A DNA stretch of 64,000 nt, taken from positions 42,169,648 through 42,233,647 of the forward strand of contig CM038221.1 in the NCBI GenBank assembly GCA_021442155.1, given 5' to 3'. Shown in pieces: positions 60,281 through 64,000 of the stretch. Below the pieces are notes generated by a model. It did no database searches and was not told the DNA's origin. It saw only the letters and a list, made by a program, of their open reading frames with translations. This stretch comes from Cymbidium sinense (taxonomy: Eukaryota > Streptophyta > Magnoliopsida > Asparagales > Orchidaceae). A program made the translations under genes and the position numbers. The stretch's first letter is position 1. Each line of letters starts with the position of its first letter.

Positions 60281-61200
60281 ATTTAACTTGACTTGGATTT
60301 AGTTTGATAATTGTAGTTTGTGTTTATATTTGGAATAATGATCGAAGGAATGATTGAATCATGAGGAAATCCATGAGTTTTTAGTTGATTTGGATATCAT
60401 TTAACCAAGTTCAAGAAATTGGCTAAAAATGCTAAAATTGGAAATTTGATTTGATTTGGGTTTGGTTTTAGCTATTTGGATTTATATTTCATTTATATTT
60501 GTGAATATAAATGAAGATATAAATAATTCATGAGAAAATCAGTTGGGTTTGGAGTGATTTAGAAGTAAATTTGACCAAGCTTAAGGATATAGGTCAAAAG
60601 GGCTTAAGTAGGGAATTGATTTAGTTTGATTTATTTTTGGTCATTGGAGGGTGAGTTTCATTTATATTTATGAATATAAATATAGGAATGATTGATTTAT
60701 AAATAAATCAATTGAGTTTGGTTGATTTGGGTTGAGATTTGATTAAGCTTATGGAGGTAGGTCCATATGGCTTAAGAAAAGTTTTGATTTGGTTTGATTT
60801 AGTTTGATTTGATTTGAATTGTTTGAATTTATATTTCATTTATATTTGTGAATATAAATGAAGGAATGATTGATTTATAAAGAAATCCATTAAGTTTGAT
60901 TTGGTTTAATGGGAGTTTTTGCTAAGCATATCAAGGTGGTTCATATGGCTTTGGAAGGGATTTTAGAATTTGAGTTTGATCATGGGTTTCAATTATTTGG
61001 AGTTGGATTTGATTTTTAAATTTTAGTTGGGATTTGATTTGAGATTGAATTTGATATTTGAAAAAATCAATTAAATTGGGGTTAGTTTGAATTTGGTTAA
61101 GGCTAAGTTCATTAGATAAAATCAAAGGGCTTAGGAAGGGTTTTGGAATTTGAATTTAATCATGGGTTTCAATCATTTGATTTGGGATTGGATTTATAAT
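60280..61200. repeat. Diverged tandem repeat, about 175-bp unit, with palindromes
   Basis: Four to five units share GGAATGATTGA, (A/T)AA(T/A)C(A/C)ATTAAGTTTG-like and GGCTTA(A/G) words. Within them TTCATTTATATT-TGTG-AATATAAATGAA, a 28-bp sequence with perfect 12-bp arms, occurs at 60488-60515 and 60835-60862. A slightly broken copy lies at 60657-60684. Confidence 0.7.
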
Positions 61201-61471
61201 CTTGGATTTGAATTTGAGGTTTGGTTTGGAAGTTTGGTTTGAAGTAGGAAGTGAGGATTGGGTTTAAGGCTATATGGCAGACAAGTCTTCCTAAATCCTT
61301 AAGGCATAACTTATACTTATGGTTAACTCTTCTAAGTCTCTAGACTTAGGTTAGGTGTTCACTAATCACTATAAATGTCTTAAGACTAAGGAGCTCTTAG
61401 TGTCTACAAGAGTCTTAAATCTATGATGTGGAAGTTGATGGCTCACTCCAAAAGTAAGGTCAACAGCTCCT

Positions 61472-64000
61472 TATGGCGGCAAGCCTCCATAGTTAATTAC
61501 ATCCTAGAGAATGAAATTACCTAAAAATACTCTCAATTAAAGTAGACAATTATCATCTTCAAAGATTTCAAAGTTAGACTATCAAAAGATTGGTTATGTT
61601 TGAAAAATCAACTGGGAAAGTTCAAGGAGAAGACTTATTTTTGGAATCCAAAAGGAAAGAACTAGGAAATGCTCATGATACTAGGAAGCTTAGTGAGTGT
61701 TCCAATCTATCCTATAATTGGGCTTTATATATTTGAAAGTGATGAGATTTATTTATTTGAGTTGAATCTTTATTATATTGTTAGGGCTTATAATCCATCA
61801 ATATAAGGTTGTGGAGATACCTAAGAGGTGAGGATTTATGCTTGTAGCCCGAGGGAAATAACTACATTGGATCCTAAATCTAGGGAGCTTTAGTACGAGC
61901 TAAAAGCACAACATAAATCTAAGCAATGGATGGACATAAGGGTTTACCTCCACAAGAGAGGATAAACCATCCAACTTGTAGACTTATAACCGCTAGAGTG
62001 GCCACCAGCTAACTCCTCTTATGATTTTAAAACCATTTAGTCTGGTCTTATGAATTACAAGATAACCAGGATAGTTGTTTAATTAGAAAGAGATTAAAGT
62101 CCTAAACTCACACCCTAAGAGACTAGAGCATGAGCATATGACTTAATCTACAAATACAAAATTTTTTTTAAATTTTATTTCATTTTTGGCACATCATTTT
62201 GACAAAGGCTTTGAGATTTTTATATGCCTAAATGCATGATAAAGTAGATTATTGGTCAAATCAAAAGAGAGAGAGTGAAGCTTCGTTAGTAGGGGTTGCT
62301 CTCACAGGTCAAGTGGTACTTATGCATGTAAGGGTAGAGGCCTCATTTTTCAAGAGTGACTCAAGATGATATATATGATGTGAGAGATACAACCATACAA
62401 CTAAGGAGTTGCTAAATATTTTAATTATCTTGATTTATGTCCTAGGCTTTGTGATGAGGTTATGAGTGATTAGTTGGATAAAAAAAGTATTTTATCCTAA
62501 GAGCCTAATGCATCGAGGCCACATATTAAAGCATCATTCATAAGAAATTATGAAAAGAATCCATCACAATGCATACTTTAAACATAACATCAATCAATTT
62601 TATAAACTAACATATAAGTATAAAAGGCCGGTGCGGTTGGGCTCCACCGTAAAACCCAAAAAAGAAAAGATGGGTAGACAAGCTCTAACCTTATATAACC
62701 CGGTATATGAAAGAATAATTATAATTTGGATGAATATGTGCTATGGAGGTCTTCATTCTTCACTCTCCATTTTGATTTGGATTGTGCTTGCTTCAAAGGC
62801 ATCACAGGGCACCCAAGGACAAAGCCTTTGGCCACTGCTCATCCTAATCCCCATAGCACTAAGCCTAATTCCTATTGCAAAATTACAATCATATAGGAAA
62901 AAGTAAATCTAACTACACTTGCAAAATAGATGTTAGCTAAACACACATACAATCCTAATTTATATTTATAATTTGGACTTAGCACCCTGCACATGGGTAA
63001 CCAAGCCCACTTATCCTAACTTGGATTATGCTTAGGGGCTTAAGCAACCTGCAAGCAAAGTATTTATATTTATTTTTAGGCAACCCCTTAAGCACAATCC
63101 CCTGTAGAAAACATGATTATGCTAAAGGAGGCCTAACATCCAGTCTCTGAAATATACATCCTAACATCCAGTCTAAAATATTACAACATAAAATAAAAGA
63201 TACATCACATCATACACCATCCTAACATAGAGCTAGAAGTGGTGACTAAATTCTAATGTGTGTGTTAAGGCTTTTGTGTGGTATGTCTTAACTAAGAATT
63301 AGATTGTATTTCTCTAAGTTTATAAAATTTTAAAGTTAACATGAAGGTTGGTTTCACTTTAAGTTATTTAGTGGATTTGTGAATTTTAGTTTATAATTTG
63401 TTTAGTTTCATTTGATTTACACCTATCAACTAAGTGTTATGAAGAGAAGGAAGAGGGTTACCCTCTTTCATCCCTACCGTAAGTCACTTTCAAAAGCATA
63501 TTAATTTGATTTAGTTCTCTTTAATGAATGATAAATGATTTTTAATTATTAAGTTTAGGTTAACTTTAAATGATCTTATCCAATATGAAAGGCTTCTTAA
63601 GATTAATTTAATTGAATTACTATCAAATGACACATATTGAATCATTCATTTCCCTCACATGTAACATGTATATGACCCAATACTTAGCATATATATGCAT
63701 ACAATATGTTTTGGCACATAAATGATAATGAGTGTATATATTTGAGGTTTATATTTTCATTTTGATTGAATTATGAGAACATATAAATTAAAGATCTATA
63801 TAAATTATAATACCAAAATACATAAGGATGGAATCACTAAAGCCTCATATTCCCGGGATGTCCAGACTATATACTTATTAACATTTCAAACCTATGTAAA
63901 TCTATACATGAATAAGGAGAAGAGAGCACTAATTTATATATCACACATGCTAATGACTTAGGTGAATATGAATGCATGTATTTTTAGTAACAAAATGGGA
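61472..64000. repeat. Long direct repeat, copy 2 (continues past window end)
   Basis: Colinear with 53808-56760, about 7.65 kb away in the same orientation, with indels. It starts with the TATGGCGGC-AA-GCCTCCATA hairpin. No coding domain was seen. The open plus frame at 62550-62906 falls inside repeat sequence also present, but not open in the same way, in copy 1. Confidence 0.65.

Noticed and set aside
62550..62906. 118-codon plus-strand open frame with a hydrophobic segment.
   Set aside because: It falls in the long repeat. The matching part of copy 1 (about 54.9-55.2 kb) does not keep the frame and no domain is visible.

Overview
This is a nuclear window from a large-genome flowering plant. 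A monocot is possible, but the sequence does not prove it. The only host gene I can support is a serine/threonine phosphatase, the PP4 catalytic subunit (PPX in plants). It lies on the minus strand and is spread over an enormous interval. Exon 1 (34061-34201) and exon 2 (19918-20070) encode residues 1-98. Intron 1 is about 14.0 kb. No later exon was found down to position 1, so intron 2 is either longer than 19.9 kb or the gene is cut. I saw no tRNA, rRNA or CRISPR array.

Almost everything else is mobile DNA at different stages of decay. From 1 to 2.6 kb there is a diverged tandem duplication, and one copy is interrupted by a Tourist-like MITE with TAA target duplications. From 2.6 to 19.1 kb lies a decayed Ty3/gypsy element of Tat type (element A, minus strand) inside intron 2. 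It carries LTRs, gag, protease, RT, two RNase H remnants, integrase, and a probable antisense ORF remnant. A 3.9-kb LTR-like insertion (14916-18834) splits its 5' LTR, and a 2.1-kb insertion (10965-13050) splits gag from protease.

Intron 1 (20.1-34.1 kb) holds an Au-like SINE, a tandemly duplicated Ty1/copia RT fragment, a 3-kb RTE-type LINE with perfect 20-bp target duplications, a second 5'-truncated LINE tail, and a compact LTR element. Exon 1 sits in a short GC-rich island with a GA microsatellite in the 5' leader.

Upstream of the gene (34.4-64 kb) there is a third LINE tail at 36.8 kb. A second Tat-like gypsy element (element B, minus strand, about 41.4-53 kb) abuts part of another copy of itself at 40.5-41.4 kb. 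Beyond it lies a long field of repeats (53-64 kb), including two colinear copies about 7.65 kb apart.

The most unusual structure is at 51.5-53.2 kb. More than 20 consecutive units each contain an inverted repeat, and different units keep their arms complementary by matching changes on both sides. Other palindromic modules recur in the related repeats: a short GGC-AA-GCC hairpin shared by three LTR-like blocks, and a 28-bp palindrome in a tandem array at 60.5-60.9 kb. All homology calls come from reading by eye. Borders of decayed elements are approximate unless a target-site duplication is given.
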